Shown here piece after piece: positions 25,620-36,181 of a stretch of DNA of 64,000 nucleotides. Origin of the DNA: Circinella umbellata. Lineage: Eukaryota > Mucoromycota > Mucoromycetes > Mucorales > Lichtheimiaceae. The stretch is from assembly GCA_025093555.1 (NCBI GenBank), contig JAIWNF010000042.1, forward strand, positions 248,001 to 312,000. Reading direction: 5' to 3'. The translations under genes and the position numbers were made by a program. The stretch's first letter is position 1. Every line of letters begins with the position of its first letter. The notes under the pieces were generated by a model that saw nothing but the letters and a program-made list of their open reading frames with translations, ran no database searches and was not told where the DNA came from.

Positions 25620-27761
25620 ATGCTTTCTGGCAGGTTGCTAACACGATGCCGTACGACAACTCCAGCATTACAAAAAGGACGAGGAACAGCCACTAGTTGG
25701 CAACGACCACTTTGGCAACGCAACAATAAGTTCAACTACAATTGCTATTCCACCCAAACGATAATCAACAATAAACGTTCTAATAAAGGATTACCATGGT
25801 ACCTCGGTATAGCAACACTTGGTATGAGTGGTGTTGCAACTACCTTATATTATACTAGTGAAGATGCTCGCCATGTATTTACAGCATTACAACGATGTGG
25901 AAAAGCAGGGCTTGTTGGTACAGAAGTTGCTTGGAACTATAAAGTACTTTTATCCACACAATATCCAAATGACGAAGCTTACCAATTAGCCAAGCGCGAA
26001 TGTGATAAACGATCGGCAGAAATAGTTCTTAAAGGTTTACAATCCTTGGGAGGCATTTATATAAAGTTGGGTCAACATGTTTCAGCAATGGTTTATATCT
26101 TACCACCAGAGTGGACCGATACCATGTCCGTTTTACAAGATCGCTGTGAGCCTACACCTGAAGAAGAAGTACGACAATTGTTTCTTTCAGACTATGGACA
26201 ACCTATTGAAGATATATTTGACGAGTTTGATTGGACCCCTATTGGTGTAGCCTCGTTAGCCCAAGTTCACAAGGCTAAATTGAAAAAGACAGGACGAGAA
26301 GTGGCTGTAAAATTACAACATCCTGTATTAGATGAGTTTTGTCGGGTGGATATGGAAACAGTGACATTTATTATTGATGTGATTAAAAAAGCATTCCCTG
26401 AATTTGGATTTGCCTGGTTAGCAGATGAGATGCGTGAATCGCTACCTAGAGAATTGGACTTTGTCCACGAGGCACAAAATGCGAAATTGGTCAGTCAAAA
26501 TTTTGCAGAGGATATTAAATATCGTCGTACTGCATTATTAGTCCCTGAAGTGATTTGGGCCAAACGTCGTATTCTTTGTATGGAATGTAAGTAAAAAGAA
26601 CAAATGGATTGAGATTTTGTGGCGAGGGGATAGAGACGAAATATATATATAAGTGTAAGAGTTATTTTTCTCATATTTTATGATATTTATTTAGTTATTG
26701 AGGGTTCACGTATTGATGATTTGGACTACATGAAAAAGCATGGAATTAATCCTGCACAGGTATCAGCTGAATTCTCGGAAGCATTTTCGAAAATGATCTT
26801 TTTGCATGGGTAAGTCTTTTTTTTATTTAATATGTGTTTAATATGTGTTTAGTTATGGTGACAAAAAATGAAGCGCACTATAGAAGTGGATTTAATGAAG
26901 CTGATTTGAACTAAATAAATTGGTGTGTATATATTTATAAATATAGCTTTGTACATTGCGATCCTCGTAAGTATTATCAAGAAATATGAAACATACGTAT
27001 ATTGATTTTATTCTATCTAATTCATAATGTTCTAATTTTTACCTTGATATACGTTAATAATAGACCCTGGAAATGTTCTCATTCGACCTGCTAAAGACCC
27101 CAAACACTCTAAATTCAACTTTGACATTGTTTTAATCGACCATGGTTTATATCGTGAATTACCCGAACAACTTCGTATTGATTATGCTCGCCTTTGGACA
27201 TCTTTAATCCGTGGTGATGAAGCAGGCATCAAGAAGTATGCTAAACGTGTTGGTGGCACTGACACTTATCAATTATTCGCATCTATTTTAACCGGTCGTG
27301 CATGGGAAACCGTCAGCTCTGCCAATTTATCCACGGTTCGTAGTTCTACAGAATTAAAAGTCATGTCTGCTGGCGCTATGGAATACTTGGTGGATATTGC
27401 CGATATTTTAAGCCGCCTGCCTCGTATTGTATTACTATTATTGAAGACCAGTGATTTATTACGTCATATCGATGAAGTACTTCGAATGGGCGATGGACAA
27501 CAAGAAAGCGGGGACGATCATCTTACTTATGTGATTATGGGCCGTTATTGTGCCAAGGCTGACTGGTTGGATACTCGACAGCATCTTTTGAATAAATTAG
27601 CAAAAATTGGATTTAATTGGCAAGTGATTAAGTCTTTGGTAATTAGTTGGTGGCATTATTACTCCTTGGCGGTTATGTTATGGATGTATCAACGTGCTTC
27701 TCGATTGGCTTTTGCTAAACAACAATTACAACATAAACAAGTTAAAGAAGTATCGCAATAA
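25620..27761 (+). CDS. Mitochondrial UbiB/ABC1 kinase-like protein, Mcp2 (ADCK1) type
   Basis: Exons 25620-26586, 26695-26809, 26947-26966 and 27064-27761; 599 residues. An Arg/Ser/Thr-rich N-terminus suggests a mitochondrial presequence, followed by a possible membrane segment (YLGIATLGMSGVATTLYY). UbiB-family marks: KLGQ of the KxGQ motif in GGIYIKLGQH, SLAQVHKAKLK in the position where COQ8 has AAAS, VAVKLQHP with the conserved Lys, HCDPHPGNVLIRP and a DHGLYREL metal motif. The SLAQ variant and overall length favour the Mcp2/ADCK1 branch, which in yeast affects mitochondrial lipid homeostasis and coenzyme Q distribution, over COQ8. Exon 3 is only 20 nt and encodes the start of the catalytic HCDP motif. 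Confidence 0.88.
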
Positions 27762-28071
27762 TAGATTGTTATATTTTTTAGAATAGAAAAGACCATATAT
27801 TTTTTTATGTTATTATTATCCTTATTATTATTACCAATACCCTTTCTGAACACACGCACATTCACTATTATTCTTTACTTTCCCATCTCTCGCCTTTCTT
27901 TTTTAATATGTAGACAAATATTTTTTAATTAGAAAAAGTAATAATAGCACTTGTATATCATTAGATAATTTGATTAAAAGTATAAACAAAAACGTTTCGA
28001 TTTGGACGTCATTAGAGTCCTTATCATTTTGCAACTGTATCTAATTGTCCTTATGTATAATATTAATAACT
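27762..28071. other. Convergent intergenic region
   Basis: About 310 bases with 3' flanks only; AT-rich and without a gene. Confidence 0.5.
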
Positions 28072-29313
28072 TTATTTGATTATTGTTTTGATATAATTTC
28101 TGTATAATGACAAACACTTTATTTTAACTACTCTACCATCATCATGTTCAATATATAATCGTCTTGTCCTTGATGAACTCGTAGGCAAGATTCCAATCAA
28201 GCGTTTAATCCATTTCCTTCGATCCTCCTTCCATTGCTCTTTTATATCCGGAATCAATTTTGTCTCCAAATAAGGAATCCAATACAATACCAATATATGA
28301 TAAATACCAAAAAGCTTTTCCTTGAAATACTCGGTTTCATTTTTCCACAATTCTGGATTAGAGTATGGCACCCAGTATAATTTTTTCACAGCCAAGTCGG
28401 TCAAATAAAAAAAAAGTTGGCGAATGTACGGGTTCTTTAATTCTTTTCTGATTTGTTCAGAATGGTTGTATTCTTGCATAAATTTTTTGTCATGAATATT
28501 TTTGATATCCAGCCTTCCGTTCTGATTAACGCGCGTGATTAGGTTTTTCTTTTTGCCTGACCTGCTTAAAAAATACCATCTTGGCGGCAATCGCTCCTTG
28601 AGTTCTTTGCTGATCCTTAAATCTTCTTGGGCTTGGATTAGACTACGTTGGCAATGATGATGTAAAGAGCGTAATTTTTTGTTGCGAAGATCATATGTCA
28701 AAAATGTAGTAATACGACGTTGATAAGCTAGTTTTAGAGATTTTGTTTTGCGATGATCCATTTTTTTGCTAATATGACGTTTTTTCGATTGAAAAGATTT
28801 AATATGATAATAGTAGTGTGAATTATCGTTGTTATCATGGTTACCATCATGAATATTGTCATTAATGTTCGAATGTTGTTTTTTATTTGACTTTGTATTT
28901 ACAATAATTTTTGACGATGATGGTGGTAATAAATTTACTGGATATTGGCTAAATATTCTCTTCGCATAGTGATTAAATGTCACAATTGGGCTATCGTCCA
29001 ATCCAGCATTTATGGCTGCTTCTGCAAATGTCCGACTTCCAATCCACACTATACTACTGTTACTAGAACTGTCACATGACAATGTACTTTCTAATACTTC
29101 TTCGCTTTTTATTACTTCCCAAGAAGTATTGTTACTATGTTGGACAATACTTTTTAATGATGATGATGATGATAAACTTAATGGCGGAAACGTCTCTTCG
29201 TCATCCACGTAATATTGCGATGACATTAAAGACCAATAAGAAAAATCGCTATCAGATTTTTGTCTTGTATTATAATGAGCTGTTTCGGAAAACGGGAGTG
29301 TTACATTTGACAT
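28072..29313 (-). CDS. Unknown protein, 413 residues, single exon
   Basis: I do not recognise this protein. The frame opens with ATG at 29313-29311 and runs uninterrupted. The N-terminal third is acidic and Ser/Asn-rich (several Ser runs). A middle part holds His/Asn/Asp repeats (HDGNHDNNDNSHYYYH), then a strongly basic stretch (KKRHISKKMDHRKTKSLKL). The C-terminal 170 residues look folded, with many aromatic and basic residues (YLTDLAVKKLYWVPYSNPEL, then LVLYWIPYLETKLIP, WKEDRRKWIKRLIG). No signal peptide, and no convincing membrane span. The basic stretch may be a nuclear signal. The repetitive parts may vary between strains. Confidence 0.7.
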   Translation of the reverse strand: MSNVTLPFSETAHYNTRQKSDSDFSYWSLMSSQYYVDDEETFPPLSLSSSSSLKSIVQHSNNTSWEVIKSEEVLESTLSCDSSSNSSIVWIGSRTFAEAAINAGLDDSPIVTFNHYAKRIFSQYPVNLLPPSSSKIIVNTKSNKKQHSNINDNIHDGNHDNNDNSHYYYHIKSFQSKKRHISKKMDHRKTKSLKLAYQRRITTFLTYDLRNKKLRSLHHHCQRSLIQAQEDLRISKELKERLPPRWYFLSRSGKKKNLITRVNQNGRLDIKNIHDKKFMQEYNHSEQIRKELKNPYIRQLFFYLTDLAVKKLYWVPYSNPELWKNETEYFKEKLFGIYHILVLYWIPYLETKLIPDIKEQWKEDRRKWIKRLIGILPTSSSRTRRLYIEHDDGRVVKIKCLSLYRNYIKTIIK

Positions 29314-29973
29314 GATTGTTAATTTTTTCTAAAGGCGAAAGAGTAGCAAATGTATAATATTTTTTAAACCAAACTCATGTTTGCATGTTATCACATCATA
29401 AAAGCGCAGTAGATACACTAATATGTTTTCAGAACGAAAATTGTTACCTTAAAAGGTATTAAAGTGTTAGCATAGCCACATCAAGTTAGTTGGATCAATA
29501 TCATTGTAACACAGAAATATAATCTTGTGCTAGAATTTATTTTGTGTTAGATTCGACAATAACACCTTTACTTGTAATCTGTTATTTTTTTTTTAATTTT
29601 AGAATGTTTTAGCCGTTCAAGTGAATGAACTGCGATGACACAAGCATAAGAAACATCTCTTTTTATTATACTTACAGGCTACCCACCCTGATTCAAACCA
29701 ATTACATCGATTTAATACAATATCAACTACCATACCACAAGCTTACCGTTTTTTAAACGAAAAGTACGTAATACGTAAGAAAAAACTAATAATAATAATT
29801 GCCAAGACATAAAACAACTACCACAGATGAAAACTATGTCCCGAATTTTAACTATGCGTATATTTTGATATAATTTTTATTAATTCATTGATGTCATTAG
29901 ATAGAAGAGCAGTTATTCTTACTGGTGGTTTTCAGTTATAGCCACTTTCATATCTCTTTTGAATAATATAATT
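29314..29973. other. Intergenic, no gene recognised
   Basis: Promoter of the 413-residue unknown gene and 3' flank of the next gene. Only short, AT-rich frames. Confidence 0.5.
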
Positions 29974-30583
29974 CTACCCATTTGTACCGCAAGGAAACGA
30001 CCACATGCCCAAAGGCGCCAGGTAGTACGTCTTCCAGGTTATAGAAATGAGCTTTGAACTAGAAGAACGTTTGATGGGGCCAATGGGACATTTGAATTTG
30101 GAGGCACTGTCTTTATGTAGAAGTGCGTATGGATCGAGTACTTCGATTGAATCTCCATGATCGATAACTATTTCCTTGATATTTGGGTTTATTCTAAAAT
30201 GATTGCTCGTAAGAACCGGTGCATTTATGAATGGTTGTTGGTAAAACGAGGTTATAGTTGCTATTCAGGTGCAACTTACTTTAAAAACGTTTTCACGTCC
30301 TTGGGATCATTCGACAAGCCAGCGTAATCGATAATACATAAGCTCACCATTTTGTTGCAACTGCTTAAGAAAGAACAAAGATCTATGAGAGTGATTAGAA
30401 AAAAAGGAAAAGACAGTATATATATCATTGATTACCTTGGGTTGTGCCGTCACAAGGAGAGAGTCTATCCATCACTTCTTTATTTACAGGAGTGTCTCGA
30501 AGTAATAATGGTTGAGTAGATGATGACATCGCAGATACAAATACCTTGGTACAGAAACAACGATTTAACAGCCGCTCTTTCAT
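29974..30583 (-). CDS. Unknown small protein, 156 residues, three exons
   Basis: Exons 30583-30436, 30382-30280 and 30193-29974 join in phase at consensus GTAAT and GTAAGT donors, ending at a TAG. The protein reads MKERLLNRCF at the start, then SSTQPLLLRDTPVNK, LCIIDYAGLSNDPKDV and INPNIKEIVIDHGDSIEVLD, and ends near CGTNG. Alternating hydrophobic and charged positions in the middle suggest a small alpha/beta fold. I do not recognise the family. The start codon is only 19 nt downstream of the stop codon of the upstream gene on the same strand, so it may be a separate unit or the distal part of the same transcript. An internal Met (in VSAMSSS) is an alternative start. Confidence 0.45.
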
Positions 30584-30602
30584 TTAAAATAAAAAGGAAT
30601 AA

Positions 30603-32080
30603 TTATTGTTCGGAAAGAGCCTCAGGTTGAACTGGGCTTATATGTTGTTCTGAATTATCAGGTTGAACTGATAAAATAGGGGGTTCTACCAATGGAACTA
30701 TGGCCCAAGAAGGCAAGCGTGTTCGCTTACTTTTTGGTAGCTCCTTTTCCGTAACGTACTGATCGCCACGAACACGCTTCACACCAGTTACCCTCTTCTT
30801 AGATTTATGCACCAGCTCATCTAACTTTTTGTAAAAAAAATTTCCCTGTTGCAAATATATATGTTAGAAACAGCTGAATCACATTGAGTATATATATATA
30901 TATATATATGCTCCTCCAAAGACGGCTATCAAGTGATTCATGTGTTTTTGATTTTCGGATATAGCCAATATTCATCCATTGATCAGTTCGTCCGCTACAA
31001 TATTTACGAAAAGTACTTTCCTTTTCCATGATGTAATCTAGAAAAACGAAAAACACAAATAAGCAATAATGATCAGCGATAAAAAAAAAATATAAAGCCC
31101 AATGTTGCTATTACCAGCGACGCCTGGTTTAAACGTCCACAACCACCTTCCTCTTTTCGCTTTTTGCTGGATACGGTGAGTGGATTGTTTTCCGAAATGG
31201 TCACTTTCAGCTGTGAGCCAGTTTGCAATTTGATTTTGTGTATGATAACTGTGTAAATTGGGAAACTCTTTCCGCAACAATTCGTAGATTTCTTGATTTG
31301 TTAGAAAAATGTGCTGAAATAAACTATTGTTTGATGGGTCCTCCGATGTAAAAAAAAGCTTTGCAACATGAAGTACCGCTTTTTTACTATAATTAACTGT
31401 ATTGGGAGAAAAAAATTCTTCAGCGAACTAGCACTCCCACATAGACAGCAATACAAAAGCAACATTTGTTAGCAACATTTGTTACCTTGAATAAATTCGG
31501 AAGATGAATTTGACTCGATACTTTTGAGGCTTTCCACATCCATGTTCACAGAAAAAAATTAACACGCGTTTGAACTACAAAGTTACATTTATTCTTACCA
31601 TTCTCAGTTGTAGTAGTGGCAGTTAATTTGGGGCTGGAATCGGGAGTTTCAGGGTATTTTTTATACTTGTAAGGGTTCTTGTTTATAATTTCTTTTGATA
31701 TCGAAAAAGGTTCTAAATGATTACCGTCGTAACTATAAGTAACACCCAAAAGCGAATGGAGGAAATACTCCTTGGCCTTTGCACGATTTTCAATGGTCGG
31801 CTCCCAATTAAGAACAAGGCACGAGGCTTGGCCTTCTGTGAGCATGACGTAGTTCTTTTGGTCCAAAGGGTTGACTAAATGCACCAATGGCAAATCGTAG
31901 CCTTTTTAGATATTGATTTTCTGAAGAATGCAATGTGTAAAAAAAATGTGTAAAGAATAAGTATTTTTTTTTGTAGCTGAAAAGACCTTTTTTATTTTTG
32001 ACATTGACCCCAAATTCAGCCCCAGCAAATTTCACACACCACAGAGCTATTCTCACCATCCAAAGAAACATGAAAACCAT
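30603..32080 (-). CDS. Unknown protein, about 358 residues, possible winged-helix-like segment
   Basis: Best model: exons 32080-31987, 31901-31599, 31396-31115, 31037-30883 and 30845-30603, phase-consistent at every junction; 358 residues. I do not recognise the family. Visible parts: GYDLPLVHLVNPLDQKNYVM; then a Lys/Tyr/Pro/Thr stretch; then a helical block LTNQEIYELLRKEFPNLHSY, QNQIANWLTAESDHFGK and HRIQQKAKRGRWLWTF, whose layout recalls a winged helix ending in KGxWWxF; then basic SKKRVTGVKRVRG and a Pro-rich acidic tail. Nuclear DNA binding is a guess from these. The 5' end is the weakest part. An alternative start is the ATG at 31543 (MDVESLKS), which splices in phase to exon 3 at 31396. 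Confidence 0.4.
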
Positions 32081-33162
32081 GTATCAGTTAAGCTACTTTC
32101 TTTTCATTTGTTCAGTTATTTTTTATCGACTGCATACGAATAGTTCATCTTCACTGAAAATCTTGTGCGGGTCTGTATCCTATTTTTGGTAATTGACGAA
32201 GAACTTATATCTCCAATTGTGAGTGGCTAGTTGAATTTTTACATAATTACGCTTCTGTTTTTCACACAAGATTATAGTGATGTTATAATCTCCAAAAGGT
32301 TGTTTGAGTTGTAGACACAGTAATGTCAGAAATGTTGATAGCTTTATAATGAGAATCATAATAAAAATGACTCAGCTATAAAAAAAAATACTAAAAGCTA
32401 TCAGTAACAAATAGAAGGATAGAAGAGGAGATATAAGATTTATTTTAAACCATGATTCATATTCTTGTATATATAATTGTTGGATTCGATATTGAGTTTT
32501 TTCTAGTGGCTGTCCTATAATCTGCCAATTATAATCATGCTTTAACAGTTACACTGTCAATGTATTATTTTTGTATTAGCAAATTCAGTAATTAGAATGA
32601 TTTATCACACCTGTCGAAAAAATCATGGAGGATGAGCCTCGCTGCTCGGAGCTGTCGTACAAAAAGATAGTAAACATAATGTTACATATACATAATAAAC
32701 TAATATAATTCTCCCTTATATGGTGACCCATACTCATTTTATTATCAAATATTGAACGTAGCTCATTTTAATATGTGGAAGCCAGGTTTATTTTTCAGTG
32801 CTTACTTATTGTGTTTGTATACAATACCACAAATGATTATAACTCTCAATGTGCTTTTTTGTTCCCAATTTAAAAAGTCTGATGTTACGCGTTAGAGCGA
32901 AGAGCATAAACTGTCTAAAAGCTTTGATTTTAGCTTTATTCAGACTTTATTAGTTTAATATCACAGGTTTTGCTATTACTTCTTTAAGCTCGCAGCATTA
33001 CGTATTTGTCTTTGTTATGGCTCTCTTCACAATTTATTTCTGGTTAGTGCTGCTTCGGTGGAACATGAAGATGACCAAAAAAAGTTCTTTCAGCATCAAC
33101 ATAATGTCATCAAAGGATAAAATAAAATGCAACGTAAGAAGCGTGGAAAAAAAGTAGTTTAT
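32081..33162. other. Intergenic, no gene recognised
   Basis: AT-rich, with no coding-like frame beyond the short ones antisense to the neighbouring gene. Confidence 0.5.
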
Positions 33163-33819
33163 ACCACGGCTAAAAATTGCATGCAATCACCTAATTCTCT
33201 ATGTATATGAATTTATAGGCTATTAAATGACATACTTCTCTATGAATATGAATGAAAAAAGACAATCATTCATTTTCATGGAAATAAATCCATGAATTCC
33301 TATTACAAAAATTAACGAATCTGAGTGACAATGTATGACTCTGAATGATATATGAATCTGCATATAACTGAACAAATATCTATGCTTTGTAAATATGAGT
33401 GATAATCTGTGAAATCGCATAGTTATACTTTGTGAACCCATGATCGTTTACGAGAAGTAGTATCCGCATGCACTACTTTTCTCATTATCTCACATAGTTA
33501 ATGACCCACAAAAAGAAAATTTTATTATTCAAAGTGCTTATCATAATATAGTAGAAGTGGTTTCAACCATGTTACAGCCGCAGTATAATGTATATGTTCA
33601 TAAAGTAAAATATATATCATTTAAAAACTAGGCTATAAAACATCAATGGATCTACATGAATCTACATATAAATAGGTAATGGATATGACTGAATATCTAT
33701 GATTCTGCATAGATCTATGGATCTCCATGAACTGACACATTTCATAGAAATTCATATCAATAGTGATCATGCAGATTCATGGAAATCCATTCATTTCTAT
33801 TACTGATTTTAGCCGTGGT
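33163..33819. mobile_element. MITE-like element with 13-bp perfect terminal inverted repeats
   Basis: The left end reads accacggctaaaa (33163-33175) and the right end ttttagccgtggt (33807-33819), exact reverse complements. The 657-bp interior has no coding frame. It is filled with short, degenerate, partly palindromic units built on ATTCATGGAAATCCAT and ATGAATCTnCAT, in both orientations (for example 33268-33300 and 33770-33800). This is the structure of a non-autonomous DNA transposon. I could not define a convincing target-site duplication. Confidence 0.65.
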
Positions 33820-34973
33820 GTTAAAACAGTACTCCCGACTGTTCCTGTATTGACTCTATATATATATGTGTGTATAATACTAAAGGTATTATTATATAAA
33901 GGCCTGCATTTATTTATTAAAGTATTTTTATGCTGTTAGTATAATAAACAATAATTGATACAGGAAAAGTAATAATAATGAAGGGCTTCAATATAGCTAT
34001 TTACCTTATTTTGTTGGATAATTTTCAACATTCAATACATGTGTATCAGCCCATTAATTTCATTGTATAGTAGTAATTGTCAATGACATCTAGTGTGTAT
34101 CTATTTAACCTTTAAGAAAAGAAATCCAATCCAGAGTTTTTGTTGTCATATTTTAATTGATCTAGTGATTTGAAGCTTTCTTTTACATGGTAAATTCTGT
34201 CCCATCCACTCAAACTAGAAGTATATTAGCCATATCAATGTATTATTATTATTAATAGCTAAAAATCATAAGCTATTTTTCTAAACGAAAAATGTATATA
34301 TACTGCATGATGATGTCTTGAAAAAATAAATCCGAGGGGATGGAAAAATGTTGGTTATTCCCCCCCCCTGATTTTCTCAAGTTCTTTAAAAAGAAACTTA
34401 TGCTATAAAAAATCATTTATAGCGTAATTGTTTATCATATGACTTGTTTTAGTGTTGATTGAAAACCACGCGTATCGTCTAATACTGGTGCATCTATGCG
34501 ACATACGAGTGCACTAATACTAGTGTTGCTAAGAAAAAACAACAAAAAACGCGTGTGCATTTCTTACGCTATTACTGCCTTTGGAATTATAATAGCTATG
34601 ATACAGTAAAAATGATAAAAAGTAAAACTTGTTTATATACACAGTAGTATGTAAAAAAGAACGATCAAGCAAAACATTTTCGGGTAAAATAACCATCCGT
34701 TGATTCTAATCTATTTACTAATAATCTATTGAAAGAGCCGAAGTAAATAATAAACGAAAAAAGTTTTTTTTTTCGGTTAGTTTAAAGGGTGTAATGTTTT
34801 ATATTTTCGCTCACCTTATGCACCCAGAGTCGAGGTCGATTTTTGCTGCTCCGAGAGGATGTTTCTGGATCGAAAACCTGTTTTTAATTCAATTTGAACA
34901 ACACGGCTCTCTTTTCTCTTTTTCTTTCACGAATCCATATAAGAAGAAAAGTACACATATCCACGCACACACC
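33820..34973. other. Intergenic, no gene recognised
   Basis: AT-rich upstream region of the HMG-box gene; a C run near 34361-34368. No gene seen. Confidence 0.5.
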
Positions 34974-36181
34974 ATGGACGCTGCTAGAAACCAAAAAGTA
35001 AAATAATCATAATCACAATACTAGTTATCATTCATTATTTTTTTTAACTTTTTCTCCATTTATGTATAAATATTATAATAGTGTGGTTTAGCAATCCAAG
35101 CTATTGCCCGTGAAGCTGAAAACATGGCTGCTAACCTTCATAAGCTAGCCAATTTATTCGGTGTTTCCAAGCGAGGAGCAGACGATGAACTTAAAGAACA
35201 AACGAAAAAACGACCCAAACTTGTGGATCCTAAAGAACCTGAAAAACCTAAACGAGCTTATAATTACTTTATAAAGAAAAATTATTACGTTATTCAAAAA
35301 CGATTTCCAAATATCAGCAACCAGGAGAACATGAAAAAACTTGCTGCTTTGTGGAGAAAAACACGATCGGAAGACAAAAAAGTAAGATATAACTGATGTC
35401 TTATTTATTTATTTATTTTTTTTTTTTTTGAAAAATAGAGGAAAGTATATCTAATAACTAAATATTTTTGTTATGTTATATTATGTTATGATAATTGTTA
35501 TTATAATTATAATAGCGTTATGAAGACTTGGCAGATATTGACAAAGAGCGTTATAATACTGAATACAGAAAATATATAGCATTCCGTCTTGAGCATCCAT
35601 ACAATCCTGAAAAAGAAGGTGTTACCATGAAAACCAAAAAACAACAGCAAAAAAAGCAAGCTGAAGCGGATGCGTTGAGTTATTACTACACCATTGACAA
35701 AGAAGAAAAAGAGAAAAAAGAAGAGAGGTCGAACGATATTGAGAATGACAGAGTACCAACATCGGAATCATTAAATTCAGAGTCATCAGGCTCAGAATCT
35801 TCAGAAGCATCACAATCTCCAGCAAGCTCATCTTCATCCTCAATATCATTACCAATAGTAGCAGCCTCATACACATCTCATATCTTTGATGATAATGATG
35901 ATGACGAACTTGAAAACGAACCCAGTGATACTGAAATATCTCCCAGCACCACAAAACCAGAAGATATTCCAAAACCAAAACTGATATCCTCGTTGTCAAA
36001 AGAAGCGCACAACAAAAATAACAATAATAAAAAGGTTTCAAAATACGCAAAGAGAAAAAAGTTTTTGTTCGGAAAAAAACGACGTCAGCAGCAACAGCGA
36101 CCACCACAAAAACAACAACTGAATGGGAACAATCATGGCAGCAAGAAGAAAACGAAGAATAAGTTTAAATGGTATGATTAG
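34974..36181 (+). CDS. HMG-box protein, probable chromatin or transcription factor
   Basis: Exons 34974-34997, 35082-35381 and 35516-36181 give 329 residues. The first exon has just eight codons (MDAARNQK) and joins CGLAIQAIAREAENMAANL, a helical N-terminus. A basic stretch (TKKRPKL) leads into one HMG box at about 64-133: PKRAYNYFIKKNYY, KLAALWRKT, KKRYEDLADIDKERYNTEY. The intron at 35382-35515 splits the box. Then follow a Glu/Lys stretch, a Ser/Glu-rich acidic part, and a basic tail with several nuclear-signal-like clusters (KYAKRKKFLFGKKRR, KKKTKNKF). HMG boxes bend DNA; one box with long disordered acidic and basic tails suits a chromatin factor. Target and role are unknown. Confidence 0.85.

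Noticed and set aside
25620..27761. COQ8 itself
   Set aside because: The Ala-rich AAAS motif is replaced by SLAQ, and length and N-terminal layout fit the Mcp2/ADCK1 branch better.
35622..36107. 161-codon frame antisense to the HMG-box gene
   Set aside because: It mirrors the repetitive Ser/Glu/Lys codons of the real gene and has no features of its own.
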